DNA of 64,000 nucleotides from Bradyrhizobium sp. CCBAU 51765 (GTDB lineage: Bacteria > Pseudomonadota > Alphaproteobacteria > Rhizobiales > Xanthobacteraceae), in NCBI RefSeq assembly GCF_015291725.1, contig NZ_CP030038.1:6871001-6935000 (forward strand). The letters run 5' to 3'. Under the pieces are notes generated by a model. It made no database searches and was not told the DNA's origin. It saw only the letters and a program-made list of their open reading frames with translations. The stretch's first letter is position 1; each line of letters starts with the position of its first letter. This document shows positions 20,912 to 30,835 of the stretch, one piece after another. A program made the position numbers and the translations under genes.

Positions 20912-21546
20912 GCCTCGTCTCCTGCCGGCTGCGGAAACCGCGCCTCCTCACTACGGACGTAGCGCTCAAGCCGTTGGAGGGCATCGCCGCCACTGATCAG
21001 CTTGACCATCGGGCGGATCCTGATCTCGCAGTCCTGCTGCTCGTCGTCAAAATCACCGATCTCGACCAAACTGCGTTGGGCGGCCTCGCGCAGGATGTCG
21101 CGAAAGCGGGCGGCCGAGATCGCGCCGCCGCCGCCGTGTTGCGCCATCTCGCGGTAGCGATCGAACAGGTCGTTCAAAGTGGCCACTACCACGGCCCGGT
21201 CCTCGACCGCTCCGACGTTCACCTCCTGCTGCCAGTATGCCGCCAGCACCAGCACAACAATGGTTTCGTCGAGCTTCATTCGAGGCAGCGGCACGTCCTC
21301 ATCCATGGCGACGATGCCGGCCCATTGCGCCTCCGGATCGCGATGGAGGCGGTATCCGCAACTATCGAAAAAGCCGTCGACCAGGTCGCGGAAGCGGCCA
21401 TCCATGATCGTGTTGTAGACTGTCCCAGTCCGGGGATCTCCCGCGAACACGAACTGCCGCCGTAGCAGGAAGTGCAGCGCTTTGCGGAGGTCGGCTGCCT
21501 TTTCCGTGCCGAAGGAGCGCTCGACGTTTTCGAACTCACTGAGCAC
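20908..21546 (-). CDS. jetB: Wadjet defence protein JetB (DUF4194, KITE-like subunit)
   Basis: About 212 residues if started at GTG 21546, which has AGAGG six bases upstream and overlaps the jetA stop by 11 bp. An upstream ATG at 21600 would overlap jetA by 65 bp and lacks a better site. The protein has the DUF4194 pattern (LRRQFVFAGDPRTG...; VPLPRMKLDETIVVLVLAAY). JetB is the winged-helix KITE-type dimer that bridges JetC heads. It is coupled to jetC through a 4-bp overlap. Confidence 0.85.
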   Translation of the reverse strand: MLSEFENVERSFGTEKAADLRKALHFLLRRQFVFAGDPRTGTVYNTIMDGRFRDLVDGFFDSCGYRLHRDPEAQWAGIVAMDEDVPLPRMKLDETIVVLVLAAYWQQEVNVGAVEDRAVVVATLNDLFDRYREMAQHGGGGAISAARFRDILREAAQRSLVEIGDFDDEQQDCEIRIRPMVKLISGGDALQRLERYVRSEEARFPQPAGDEA

Positions 21547-23065
21547 GGGCTGCCTCTGCTTTCCGGAAGTGGCCGGCTCGCCTGACCACGAAGTTCGCAC
21601 ACCGAAGCCATTCGCTGTCGTGGGGCGGCGTGTCTTGGCGCGGCTCCAGATCGAACCCCGCCGCGACCTGCGCCGGAACTTCGCCCGTCAACGCATATCG
21701 GCGGGCGCAATCGAAGGCGAGAAAGTCGTCCACGGTATCGATTTCCATGAAGCGGGCTTCCCTGGTTGCGAATGGCGGCACCTGGCCCTCGAGGAACCGT
21801 CTGACATCTTCGGGGCGGGGCGCGATACGAGCGATGTACTCGAGGCGGAGCTTCTTGCGCAGTTCGTACAGCGGGTCCGATGGCGGCTCGGCGAGCTCCC
21901 TTGCTTCGACCGGACGGCGCGGCTGCCTGGCCGGCGCCTGATGGTGCTCCGACCATGAGGACCGCAGCGGCTCGATGCTCCATTCGATAGTGGCCTTGTG
22001 GTGTCTGTCGTCCCGCAGTAGGGCATCCAGGCGCCGCACCAGGTCGCCGGCCCGGCCGACGAGTCCCTGCCCGCCCCGCTCCGCGTACTTAATGGTGTTG
22101 CGGACCCGGGCTTCGAGTTGCCTGCGGAAGGCCTCGATCCTATCGAACATCTCCCCGATCTGATCGAAGATGCTTTCGATAGCCAGCAGGTCGTCGGCCG
22201 CGGCCATTCGACCGTCCTCGATGTCGGCTGCCATGCTGGAAGCTGTGTACTCCTCGGCGAGGACCTGCATGGTTTCTGGGGTGTAGGATATCCTCCGTGC
22301 GAGATCGACAATGGCGTCTCGGAAGCGGTACGGATGGTTGACCGTGAGGATGGACTCGAAATCCTTCAGCAGGAGCTGCTCGACGAACTCCTCGAAAAAG
22401 GCTTCCAGCCGGGTGGCGATGGTTTTCGACTCCATGACTGTCCGTCGGACGCGCTTCAGGTCGGCGAGAATGGCTCGCAGGCTCCTCGTGAAATGGTCGG
22501 CCTGATTGCGCGCCTCGCGGACGGCGAGCGCGGCTTCGCGCTGCTTGCGGTCGGTGATCTCGGGCCTCAGTTTTTCGACGGCCTCCAGGTTGAGGCGTAT
22601 TTGTACGATCAAGCCGCCGAATGTTTGCGAGAGATCCTTATTGAGGCTCGCGAGCCGCTGGATCACGAGCAGCGGTCCCATAGCCATGTCCACGGTAACG
22701 CGAAGCCCGTATTCCTCCTCTTCAAGCCATCCCCAGGCGAGCAGCCGGGCGTACAGTTGTCGGGCAAGACCGAGCGCCTTGTCGCCCTTCTCGGAAGTGA
22801 GCGCGACGTCGGCCTTCCGGATCCGGCGGCGTCCCGCGGAGATCATTTCCGGCAGGCTGCCGAAATCATCGCCTTCATTCCAGAGGGCGGGGTTGGCGCG
22901 CATGACGTCGTAGATGGCATGGACGACCTGCTGGGGGGTCGGAAACGACGGTGCGCCTGAAAAGAAGCGTTCATGGAGGTCGAGCAGACAGGCCGCGTAC
23001 AGGTGCTTGTGATCGCGCGAGAAGGCTAAAAACGCGTCGTCATGCAAATGGCGGAACAAGGACAA
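21536..23065 (-). CDS. jetA: Wadjet defence protein JetA (kleisin-like subunit)
   Basis: 509 residues, first gene of jetABCD. The N-terminus (FRHLHDDAFLAFSRDHKHLY) and helical middle resemble the JetA kleisin-like family that closes the ring with JetC and JetB. The sequence looks closer to the DUF5716-type JetA of type II-like systems than to DUF3375, but this subtype cannot be settled by eye. A decayed IS1-type transposase lies about 200 bp upstream, so the operon sits next to mobile DNA. It is probably expressed as one transcript with jetB, jetC and jetD. Confidence 0.82.
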   Translation of the reverse strand: MSLFRHLHDDAFLAFSRDHKHLYAACLLDLHERFFSGAPSFPTPQQVVHAIYDVMRANPALWNEGDDFGSLPEMISAGRRRIRKADVALTSEKGDKALGLARQLYARLLAWGWLEEEEYGLRVTVDMAMGPLLVIQRLASLNKDLSQTFGGLIVQIRLNLEAVEKLRPEITDRKQREAALAVREARNQADHFTRSLRAILADLKRVRRTVMESKTIATRLEAFFEEFVEQLLLKDFESILTVNHPYRFRDAIVDLARRISYTPETMQVLAEEYTASSMAADIEDGRMAAADDLLAIESIFDQIGEMFDRIEAFRRQLEARVRNTIKYAERGGQGLVGRAGDLVRRLDALLRDDRHHKATIEWSIEPLRSSWSEHHQAPARQPRRPVEARELAEPPSDPLYELRKKLRLEYIARIAPRPEDVRRFLEGQVPPFATREARFMEIDTVDDFLAFDCARRYALTGEVPAQVAAGFDLEPRQDTPPHDSEWLRCANFVVRRAGHFRKAEAARAQ

Positions 23066-23279
23066 TCGCTATCACTCCCTGAATCGGCATCATCCAAAAA
23101 GGGATGCAGCTTGCCGCCCGCACTCAGAATCTGCCTAGGGGATACCTGGGTCGAGGTGTATCGAAAGGCTGCTGCAACTGGAAGGGTGCGTTCACTGTAT
23201 GTTCGTGTATAGCTTGGCAAAGAGCTGTTGTCGAGCTGTAGCTCTCGCCATCACCAGTGCGAGATGGGGCGTCTTGGTC

Positions 23280-23815
23280 TCCCTGTTGTTCCTCAAGGGC
23301 TCGTCGATCGCGTCCGCAGCGCCTTGACAAGAAGCAAAAGAACGTGCAGGGCCACGACCGAAAGCACCATGGACTTCCTGCGTGACGTCCGCAGCCGCGT
23401 CATCGGCCAGGCTGAGATTTCAACGGACGGCTTCCATCCCCTACGGCGGAGCGATCCGCAATGCCTTCGGCCCGGACGCCTCTCATGGCGGGACCGTAAA
23501 GACCTACTCGGTAACGCATCTGGTGAAGGAGCGCAGGGCCGCCACTCGCCCGCCGCCGCAGTGGTGGTAAGCCGTGACGTAGTATCTGGCGATCCCGATC
23601 AGTACGTTTCGGCCAGCTATGTTGAGCGTCAGAGCCTTTCGCTGCGCATGGCTTCGCGCCGGTTCACCCTCCTCATCAACGGCTTTAGCGAGAAGCTGGA
23701 CAACCACGTTGCGTGCGGTCGCGCTGTACGTCGCGCACTACAATCTGTGCCGCGTCCATGAGGCCCTGCGCACGACGCCAGCTAAGGCCCTAGGCGTGGC
23801 TGACAGGCGTGGAGA
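23280..23815 (+). pseudogene. IS1-family-like transposase remnant, frameshifted
   Basis: Pieces of a DDE transposase appear in successive plus-strand frames: DFLRDVRSRV and ISTDGFHP (about 23370-23430), AIRNAFGPD (about 23450), SGDPDQYVSASYVERQSLSL then RRFTLLINGFSEKL (about 23590-23705), and ALYVAHYNLCRVHEALRTTP (about 23726-23785). The last two match the IS1-type pattern SYVERQNLTMRM...NGFSKKLENH...YYNF. At least two frameshifts separate them, so the element is dead. No terminal inverted repeats were found. Confidence 0.65.
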
Positions 23816-23996
23816 GTTACTCAGCTTGTTGACGCCGCACCCTCCGTGGCGCCTGCACTGCCCACTAAGACGCCGCCAGATCGTCGCCGGAAGTTCACGG
23901 TAATTCAGCGAGGGAGGCAGGGGTGAGTCACAATGACTCACTAAAAACCCTTGCTGAATCAATGATTCTGATACTCTGCCATCCAAGGAGATTCGG

Positions 23997-24593
23997 ATGG
24001 CAGACCCAACTTACAATTTGAACGGCGGCTTTAAGCCGACAATGAAAAGGTTCGCTGATCTCAGCGGGCCTGATTTTTTCCCGACCCCACCGTGGGCAAC
24101 GTTTGCTCTGATCGACAATGAAAAATTCACCGGCGAGATTTGGGAAAGCGCGTGTGGTGATGGAACGATGTCCCGGGTGCTAGAGCAGACCGGGCAGCCC
24201 GTTCGCAGTTCTGATTTATACGATCGCGGCTATGGCGAGATCGGCTTTGACTTTCTTGAGCCGAAATGGTCAGCCGACAACATCGTAACCAATCCGCCTT
24301 ACAACTGCGCTGAGGGCTTTGTCGCCAGCGGCGTCAAGCATTCGAACCGTAAGTTCGCACTGCTGTTGCGGCTTGCCTTCTTAGAGGGCGCGAACCGCGC
24401 AAATACGATCTTCGCAAAGATACCGCCCGCTCGGGTCTGGGTTTTCAGTGAACGTATTACTTTCTATCCTAGCGGCGTGGAGCCCAAGGGCAGCGGAACG
24501 ACGGCTTATGCATGGTTTGTTTGGGATAAAGAAGCGCCGGGCAGAACCGAACTGAATTGGTTCAAACCCGGCTATAAGGCGAAGTTCTCCTAG
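23997..24593 (+). CDS. Phage-type DNA N6-adenine methyltransferase
   Basis: 198 residues; ATG 23997 has a perfect AGGAG six bases upstream. A motif I-like segment (IWESACGDGTMSRVLE, about residues 48-63) binds S-adenosylmethionine and IVTNPPYN (about 96-103) is the N6-adenine motif IV. It is short and lacks a large target-recognition domain, as in phage or island DNA methyltransferases. It meets the next gene tail to tail with no spacer. No restriction endonuclease is adjacent, so it may be a solitary methylase used for self-marking or regulation. Confidence 0.8.
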   Translation: MADPTYNLNGGFKPTMKRFADLSGPDFFPTPPWATFALIDNEKFTGEIWESACGDGTMSRVLEQTGQPVRSSDLYDRGYGEIGFDFLEPKWSADNIVTNPPYNCAEGFVASGVKHSNRKFALLLRLAFLEGANRANTIFAKIPPARVWVFSERITFYPSGVEPKGSGTTAYAWFVWDKEAPGRTELNWFKPGYKAKFS

Positions 24594-24884
24594 CTAGGCT
24601 GCAACCTCGCGCCCCGGCAGCGCCAAGCCGCCGGGGATGGCGACAAGCTTGCCCTCGTAGATGGCGTTTCCGGGCGACGCTTTATGCGAGGTGATGTTGC
24701 GCACCTGCTGCTCCCATAACGCCTCGCCTGGCCGCGTCGGTGATGGCGCTAGGTCTTCGGCTGAAAGCGTTAGGTAGTTCGAAATTTCTTCAATCAACTC
24801 TCTAATGGTCGCACGACCTGTAGCTCGATCGGTAAGAACTTTGATGGCCGCTTCGGCAACTTCAGCTTCCGTAACTCGGGACAT
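24594..24884 (-). CDS. Small winged-helix-like protein (Mrr N-terminal-like)
   Basis: About 96 residues from ATG 24884 (GGAG nine bases upstream; an ATG at 24899 is also possible). The segment SPTRPGEALWEQQVRNITSH followed by YEGKLVAIPGGLALPGRE resembles the winged-helix domain seen at the N-terminus of Mrr-type restriction proteins. No nuclease domain is attached. It faces the DNA methyltransferase tail to tail with abutting stops, so a joint role (modification-dependent regulation or a reduced restriction system) is possible but unproven. Confidence 0.5.
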   Translation of the reverse strand: MSRVTEAEVAEAAIKVLTDRATGRATIRELIEEISNYLTLSAEDLAPSPTRPGEALWEQQVRNITSHKASPGNAIYEGKLVAIPGGLALPGREVAA

Positions 24885-24964
24885 ATTCCCTAACTCCATT
24901 CTGGTGGAGTCCAGAGATAGGTTCGCGCAATGGTAGTTGGAGTCGGTATAACTACGGTAATTTC

Positions 24965-24995
24965 AGTGGCCTACTTTGAAATCCCGAGTGGCCTA
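24965..24995. repeat. Direct repeat AGTGGCCTA, two copies 22 bp apart
   Basis: AGTGGCCTA occurs at 24965-24973 and 24987-24995, each followed by a T-rich tail. Multiple short repeats of this kind occur at the ends of IS21-type elements. This may be an orphan IS end. Confidence 0.25.
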
Positions 24996-25099
24996 TTTCG
25001 GCCAGTATCCTAGCCCTGTGCCATGAGCCTTGAGCACGATGTGCAGCCATGTTTCAGGCGGTGAGGCAGGAAGGCTCGGCTTTCGTGCGACTTACGTCT

Positions 25100-25643
25100 A
25101 TTGCTAGGGGCGATGGGGCTGCTGCGCCTTCTGGCGCAGGATCCGCTTGCTTCAGGTGCTCTAGCTAGCCGCGAGCGCGCGAAATCACCGCCTCGACCAC
25201 GGTGTCCAGGACGAGATCGCCGCGGGCAGGCATGCCTTCGACCTCGGCCTTGGCCGACATTGCATGGTGCGTCACGGACCTGAGCAATCTCGGAGACGCG
25301 CCGGATCGTCTGCGCTGGAGAGAGCTTGCAGTCGATGGCGAAGCGTTCCTAGTGGTTGCGTCCGAGCTGGTCAGCCTGCTTCTGCCCGCCGATCTTCTGC
25401 GTCATGTTGGCGGGCGATCTTCGGATATGGCGCCGCACAGACGACGTCGTGACCTGGCGCCATGGCGGCGCGGCGCGCCGATAGCATCAGCGAGTAATTT
25501 TTGGCGTGAGAATCCGTGTTCCAAACCATCGGATTGAAGATCGCAAGATCGACGAAGCGGTCGGTCTGCTGTGCTGACATGTGGCGCTGGGTCACGCCGA
25601 GCATGTCCGCCTTGGTCACGTAGGTCGTCCAACCCGACATCAC
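25100..25643 (-). pseudogene. HipA-type toxin kinase remnant
   Basis: The minus strand encodes FVDLAIFNPMVWNTDSHAKN then YSLML and PGHDVVCAAPYPKIARQ. This matches the C-terminal kinase part of HipA proteins (NxDxHxKN catalytic loop, then the DVV-APYP segment). The frame breaks near 25390, and the following frame holds traces of the HipA end (RRVSEIA at about 25290). The N-terminal part is missing and no HipB antitoxin is visible. Dead fragment. Confidence 0.6.
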
Positions 25644-25685
25644 ATGCTTGGATAGCCCCCATCCGAGTGCGGGTGCCCATAGACA

Positions 25686-26180
25686 TTACGATATCCGCAG
25701 GAAATCACCAGTTGACAGCGGCCGGTATTTGGCTTTGGCGCCGACGGCGCCTGCATTGAAGCGGGCGCCATGATGAGTTGCGACCAGGTGATCTACTTGC
25801 TTGGCATTGGCATGGATGAGGTGCGCATAGTCTCTATCTCCGGTCAGCAAGGCCGATCCTCCGCTCGTGAGAGTCGCAAGGAGGTCAATCCGCTGTCGTT
25901 GAGATCAGAGAGCCGCGCACCGCCTCTTAACAATTCACCAAAAGCAAAACAGATGCTTGCGTTGGCGGGGCGTACGACCAGATTGCCCTTTTGGAGCAGC
26001 ATATGTGCTAGACGCGGCACCAGGTCCAGCCGCTGATCCGGGACGATCCAAAGGCAGTCGAGCAGATGCGGGAGCATGAGCGCGCCATGAAGATGGTCCC
26101 AATCCCAATGCGAGAGCACTATCGGCGGCTTCTCTGCTCGATCGTCTTGCGTATTTCCAGCCCAGAGCATCGCGAAACAC
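25686..26180 (-). pseudogene. Metallo-beta-lactamase-fold hydrolase remnant
   Basis: PPIVLSHWDWDHLHGA (from about 26120) is an MBL-fold HxxxDH metal motif. After a frameshift near 25870 the same strand continues ALLTGDRDYAHL and VDHLVATHHGARF, the C-terminal metal-binding segments, and ends at 25686. The N-terminal beta-strands are absent or unrecognised. One frameshift and a missing start mean it is not functional. Confidence 0.6.
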
Positions 26181-26436
26181 AAAGCCCGCCGAGATCCGGC
26201 CCGTGTTCTGCCAACGGCTTCATGCGCTCGAGGCCTGCGCGACGTGCCAGCTGTAACTGTGGCTGCAGCGATTGATCAACAGCTTCAGGCGATCGAGGCT
26301 CTCAAGCGGTTTGCGAGACAGGCCCATGCCTTGAAGGGACGGTCGAAAGGCCGAACGCCCGGCGCGCCGTGACAAGGCATCGCCGGACAGGTGCGAGAAC
26401 ACGCTTTCCAGAGAGAAGTTTCCGGAGTGGGTCAGA

Positions 26437-26637
26437 TCAGCCAACCCTCAGATCCTCAGCTGACATCTTTCCCGAACGCCCGGACTTGAGCTGATAACTC
26501 ACCCGGGCCCCCTCTTCGAGGGTGGTGTAACCGGCCTTTTCCACGGCACTGATATGCACGAAGACATCAGGACTTCCGTCCTCAGGTCTGATGAACCCAT
26601 AGCCTTTTGCCGAGTTGAACCACTTCACAATACCCAT
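26437..26637 (-). CDS. cspA: Cold-shock protein, CspA family
   Basis: 66 residues from ATG 26637 (a start at 26667 would add ten unusual residues). It has RNP1 (KGYGFIRPEDG) and RNP2 (DVFVHISAV) of the cold-shock domain, a five-stranded OB fold that binds single-stranded RNA and DNA. It probably acts as an RNA chaperone. It stands alone, with no neighbour in an evident operon. Full length for the family. Confidence 0.92.
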   Translation of the reverse strand: MGIVKWFNSAKGYGFIRPEDGSPDVFVHISAVEKAGYTTLEEGARVSYQLKSGRSGKMSAEDLRVG

Positions 26638-26667
26638 TGCCACGGCGGCATCTCCATAGTGAACCAT

Positions 26668-27414
26668 TGTGATCTAGCGAAGAGTCTCCCGGCCATCAAG
26701 ACGGTCGGCAAGAGATGCCCAGCGTCGCTGCGCTGGTCACGTGCTCGTTTTTTTATCGCGTGGTCTAGCTGCGGCCGCATCACGCAACGACAAAAATCCT
26801 GACGTCGACGACATTTCGCTTCAACGCTTCAGCCCACAGATGACGTTTTGACCTTCTTCACTCGTCGCGCGCACCGGCTTACAGAACAGTTGCGGAGCCT
26901 CGACCCGCGCCCTGGGTCTTTGCTAGTGAAGATCAAAAAACGCTGGCGCTGTCTGGCAGGCGGCCTCAGACACTCTTTGATGTTCGCTCGCTTGGCAACC
27001 CAATGTCGGTAACCGAACATGGTCGTGCAGCCCCGAATGGCTGACACTTACGACCCTTTAGCCGGCACGCAGCTTGCATTGAACGGCCCGCGACATAGCG
27101 CAAGCCGCGCTATGTCATGCGCTTGCGTGCTTGCCGCCGCTTCTGCTTGACGCGCCAGGCCCCGCAAGCCTGGGCGGAGCGATCAACGGGCAGCACCGCG
27201 CCGAGTGGCGCCGCCATCACTCATCAGCCTCGGTTAGAGATAGAACATGAGTTGACTGTATCGCCCCATTCTGGTCTTGGCCCACTCGCATGATGTCTTG
27301 ACTTCGTGCGGGGCCTGCGCCGCCCGCAAGAACCGCGTCAGCGCCAAAGACCTGGACTGCTCCTCTGTCCTGCTACAGAAGCCTGTCATCCGCCGTGCTA
27401 TGCTTTTCGCCCGG
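26668..27414. other. Intergenic region with a perfect hairpin
   Basis: No supported gene. It contains a perfect 10-bp inverted repeat, GACATAGCGC (27092-27101) and GCGCTATGTC (27107-27116), with a 5-nt loop. There is no T-run, so it is not a classical terminator, although it lies downstream of the trehalose-phosphate synthase gene. Confidence 0.5.
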
Positions 27415-29279
27415 TCAGTGCTCGCGGGCACCGAGCTCTTGTCCGCGATGACCATCGCTGGAAGCTGTCGCCACCGGCAGATCCCACAGTCTGTCCTGTG
27501 TATGCTTCAGTGGGGCCGCTAAAGCCTCAAAGGCCGACTTCACGTCTCCATAGGCAGCGTCCTTCAAAGCGGCATCAGCGGAATCGATCTCATCATAGGA
27601 GGTCAGCGCCGATGCATAATCTTGATAGAGCGGCATCTCGGCCTCGTTGGTCCAGCCGAGACCGAGATGGTGGAACTGATCAGCCGGAACGGTGATGCTG
27701 CCTTTGTCCAGCTCCCGGAGGTAGTCCGCCGACCAGTGGTGGATGGTATAGGATTCAATCTTATCCATCATCGATCGCCAGCGCTTGACACGCTCCTCAA
27801 GCGGCATGTTGGCCGCTTTCGAAATAGCGTCTGCAGTCTCTTCGGGATTGTTTGGGTCAATCAGCAGTGCCTCGTCTTCGTTGAAATCTTCAGCCGCCCC
27901 CGCAAACTTCGATAGTACAAGATCCCCGGGATTATTCGGGTCTTGGGCCGCGACATATTCTTTCGCCACGAGATTCATGCCATCACGCAGCGGCGTGACA
28001 AGACCTACATTTGCGGCGCGGTAAAGACGGGCGAGTGCAGCCTGGCTGAACGAGTCATTCGTGTAGTGGATCGCCTTCCACTCGTCCGTCCCATGCTCAG
28101 CATTGACTTGACTGATCGCATTCTCCACGTCCTCCTTGTACTTCTGATATTCGCCGACGTCCGCACGAGAGGACGGCGCGATCTGCAGCAACGACATGCT
28201 GCCAGGCTCCGCGGCTAAAAGGTGGTTGAACGCTTCGACCCTCTTATCGATACCCTTTGTGTAGTCGAGCCGGTCTACGCCGACCGCAAACTTGGTGCCT
28301 TCGAACTTCTGCAATAATGACGAGAGTTCTTTTTCCTCAGCGGGTGAAAGCTCTGCCGCAAGATACTCTGCAAACTGCTTGGGATCGATGCCGATCGGGA
28401 ACTTTTGGAGCCGCGTCTGGCCACGCTCCGTTATCACGATGCCATCCTTGCTCTTCAGCCCGAAATATACCTGCAGGCAGGCGAGAAAATTGTTGAGATC
28501 TCGGTTTGTCTGAAAGCCGAGCAGATCGTACTCCAGCATCAACTTCATAAGTTCGCGATGGTGGGTACGCGCTCGATCATGTCGGGTGACGGCCATGGCG
28601 TGTGCAGAAAAAAGCCGGTCGGCCGGTCGATGCCGAGCCTATGCAGTTCAGCCGCGAGCGGAAGTAAATGATAATCATGGACCCAGAATGCGTCCCGATC
28701 CCGTACGTCGAAGGCTGCTCGCGCTATAAACGCGTTCACATTTCGATAGCTCTCATAATCGCCTTCGGAGCCCGACATCCGTTCAAGCAGGGAGTGCAGT
28801 GCCGGCCACAGGGTCGAATTCGAAAAACCTCGATAATAGCCGGCATAGTCCGCCTCTAGCAGGTCAAGCCTCGCCACGTCGCCTGCACCGGTCTTCACCA
28901 GCGGCAAGGGCTGGTCGGTACCATCTCCTTGGGTGTCCGAGGAACCCACCCAGAGTGCACCGGAATGTTGAACGACCGGTTCGAGGCCTGCCGCAAGCCC
29001 GCCGGTCTGGGGCTTGTTAGGGTCGAAGGGGGCAACCCGGTTCGAGATGACAACCAGCTTCATTTCGGGATTCTGGTTGACCGTATCGAAGCCGTCCTCC
29101 ATGTCGGCCGAAACAACAGCATCGGAAGGACCTGCACCTCCTTGCTCCTGTTCCAACGGCATGTCGTGCAGCTGCAGGTCAAAGGCCGCTTGGCCTAAGG
29201 TTTCATCTTGCTGGGTCGCGCCTGATGTGCTGCTGGAAGCCAACGTTGCGGTGTCGATCGCGTCATGGATCCGAGCCAT
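27415..29279 (-). pseudogene. Trehalose-6-phosphate synthase (GT20) with N-terminal extension, candidate type III effector; one frameshift
   Basis: ATG 29279 has GGGAG seven bases upstream and a tts box 86 bp upstream. The first ~72 residues are an extra, Gln/Ser/Asp-rich extension not found in OtsA, followed by the GT20 domain: VISNRVAPFD, GGLAAGLEPVV, WVHDYHLLPL and FFLHTPWPSPD. Near 28560 one base is missing and the reading shifts into the frame running to 27415. That frame holds LLGFQT, GVDRLDYTKGI, TPLRDGMNLVAKEY and the rest of the C-terminal lobe. All catalytic motifs survive on the two sides of the frameshift. OtsA joins UDP-glucose and glucose-6-phosphate. A tts box plus an extension suggests secretion into the plant, like Ralstonia RipTPS, where trehalose-6-phosphate is a sugar signal. 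Either recently inactivated or a sequencing error. Confidence 0.78.
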
Positions 29280-29363
29280 CTCGTAACTCCCTTTGACGAT
29301 GCTTGCGTTTGATGCAGTCGCAGATCAGCCCCGAGATATCTCCGTTACGCACGATGGCAGGTC

Positions 29364-29384
29364 CAGCTTTCCGAAAGCTGACCA
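29364..29384 (-). promoter_or_regulatory. tts box (TtsI-binding promoter element)
   Basis: On the minus strand: TGGTCAGCTTTCGGAAAGCT. It keeps GTCAGCTT and GAAAGCT with a two-base difference in the centre. It lies 86 bp upstream of the trehalose-phosphate synthase-type gene, in the correct orientation. Confidence 0.78.
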
Positions 29385-29399
29385 CTCGACAAATGATCG

Positions 29400-30835
29400 G
29401 ATTGCTGTATCCAACCGGGACTTCAAGTCGGTGGTGGCAGATGAGGCGTAAAAGCAAGATGACGTTTGGCTTCATTGAGTTGATGAGTGCAAGCAGAGCG
29501 TTGTCGTCGTTGCCGGCGACGTGTAATGAGGCTCGATGCGAGGGAGACCCTGGCGCTCTGGCGAGGTCACCGTCCTGATCGGCGCCATTTGAATGGCGCG
29601 AGCGCGCATTGAAAGTCTATGGAGTCGTCAATCGTCTGGCTGTCGGAGATCTTTTGCCAACATGGCCCGCGCGCTCCGGCACCCCGACGGTAGACGGGCA
29701 TCATAGGGCTGCTGGCGCGGTCCCGCGCGGCGCCTCATCGGGCATCCGAACACGAGGTAGACACCTGCAGAGAAGCTTCCTTCAAGCTGCCGCGGCCCAG
29801 TACCCTGGCTCTATGAGATTGTGCCCCTACGCGGTGATACGATCCGCTTCCATGACATGGCCCTGTTCGTACCCTGAGGAGGATACCTCCGATGTAGTCG
29901 GCTTGATGCTCTGCCGGCGGCACAAACAATGCGGACTCCCCACTATGCGAGAGCAAACGAAATTGCAGCTCGAAGGCTTGACCAGGATGGCAGGAGCGTG
30001 CGTCGCGAACGGCCCCGTACTTGTCGTCCCCACCACGCGGAGAATGCTTATGAGCTCAACATTGCGCACCGATTCGTAGTCGCGTTGCACGCCTCGAATC
30101 CTCCTCAACGCCGTTCTCGGTACTGCCAAGTTTCCAAATCATGAATGACGCCCTCTAGTCGTGGCCCAACTCAGCAATCGACTTCGGAGGCGCCCGCCTG
30201 TCCGGAAAACACCGGGATCGCGCCGTCCGCCGCAAACAACTTCAGCTTATCTCGAATCCGCCACATCATCTGAAGAACGCAACAGTCGCACCGGGTGTCC
30301 GCGGAAAGGTCGTTCATCAAGCTAGCTACGCTTCGTGAGGATCGCGCGCACATCGTTGACCGCACAGAGCGCTAGAATATGATGAAACGTCTACCAGCAG
30401 CACGTTTTCGGAAATGGGTTCACGGACTATGAATGCCCTCTTCGTGTCCGGCCCAACCGGCTACGCCGCCTTTCCAAACGACCACGACTTCAGTACGTAA
30501 GCCGCTACGATCACCTCTCTTCAATTCGCGCCACGCATACGACCGCCGCAGCCGCTGCAGGGGGCCGGACCGATCACATCGTTAACATAGACATCCGACC
30601 GGCCGTCGAGCTTACAAGGGGGTCATGAGCCTGTGATCTGACCTCCCCTAATGGTCCACGCAGCCCCGTGACAATCGGCGACAAAATGAAAGCACGTCCC
30701 GGTTCATAGTAACAGCGCCTTTATTATGGCTCTACGGCCGCGGCCGCGTCATTCGCTTCGCATTCCGTTGGAGCAAGCCACAGTCGCCCCTTACATTTGG
30801 CTAGATCTGTATGAGCGGCAACAGAACCGCGACCG
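29400..30835. other. Stretch without a supported gene
   Basis: About 1.4 kb with short frames only (for example 29609-30079 on the plus strand). None shows a domain, a good start or internal consistency. Confidence 0.45.
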
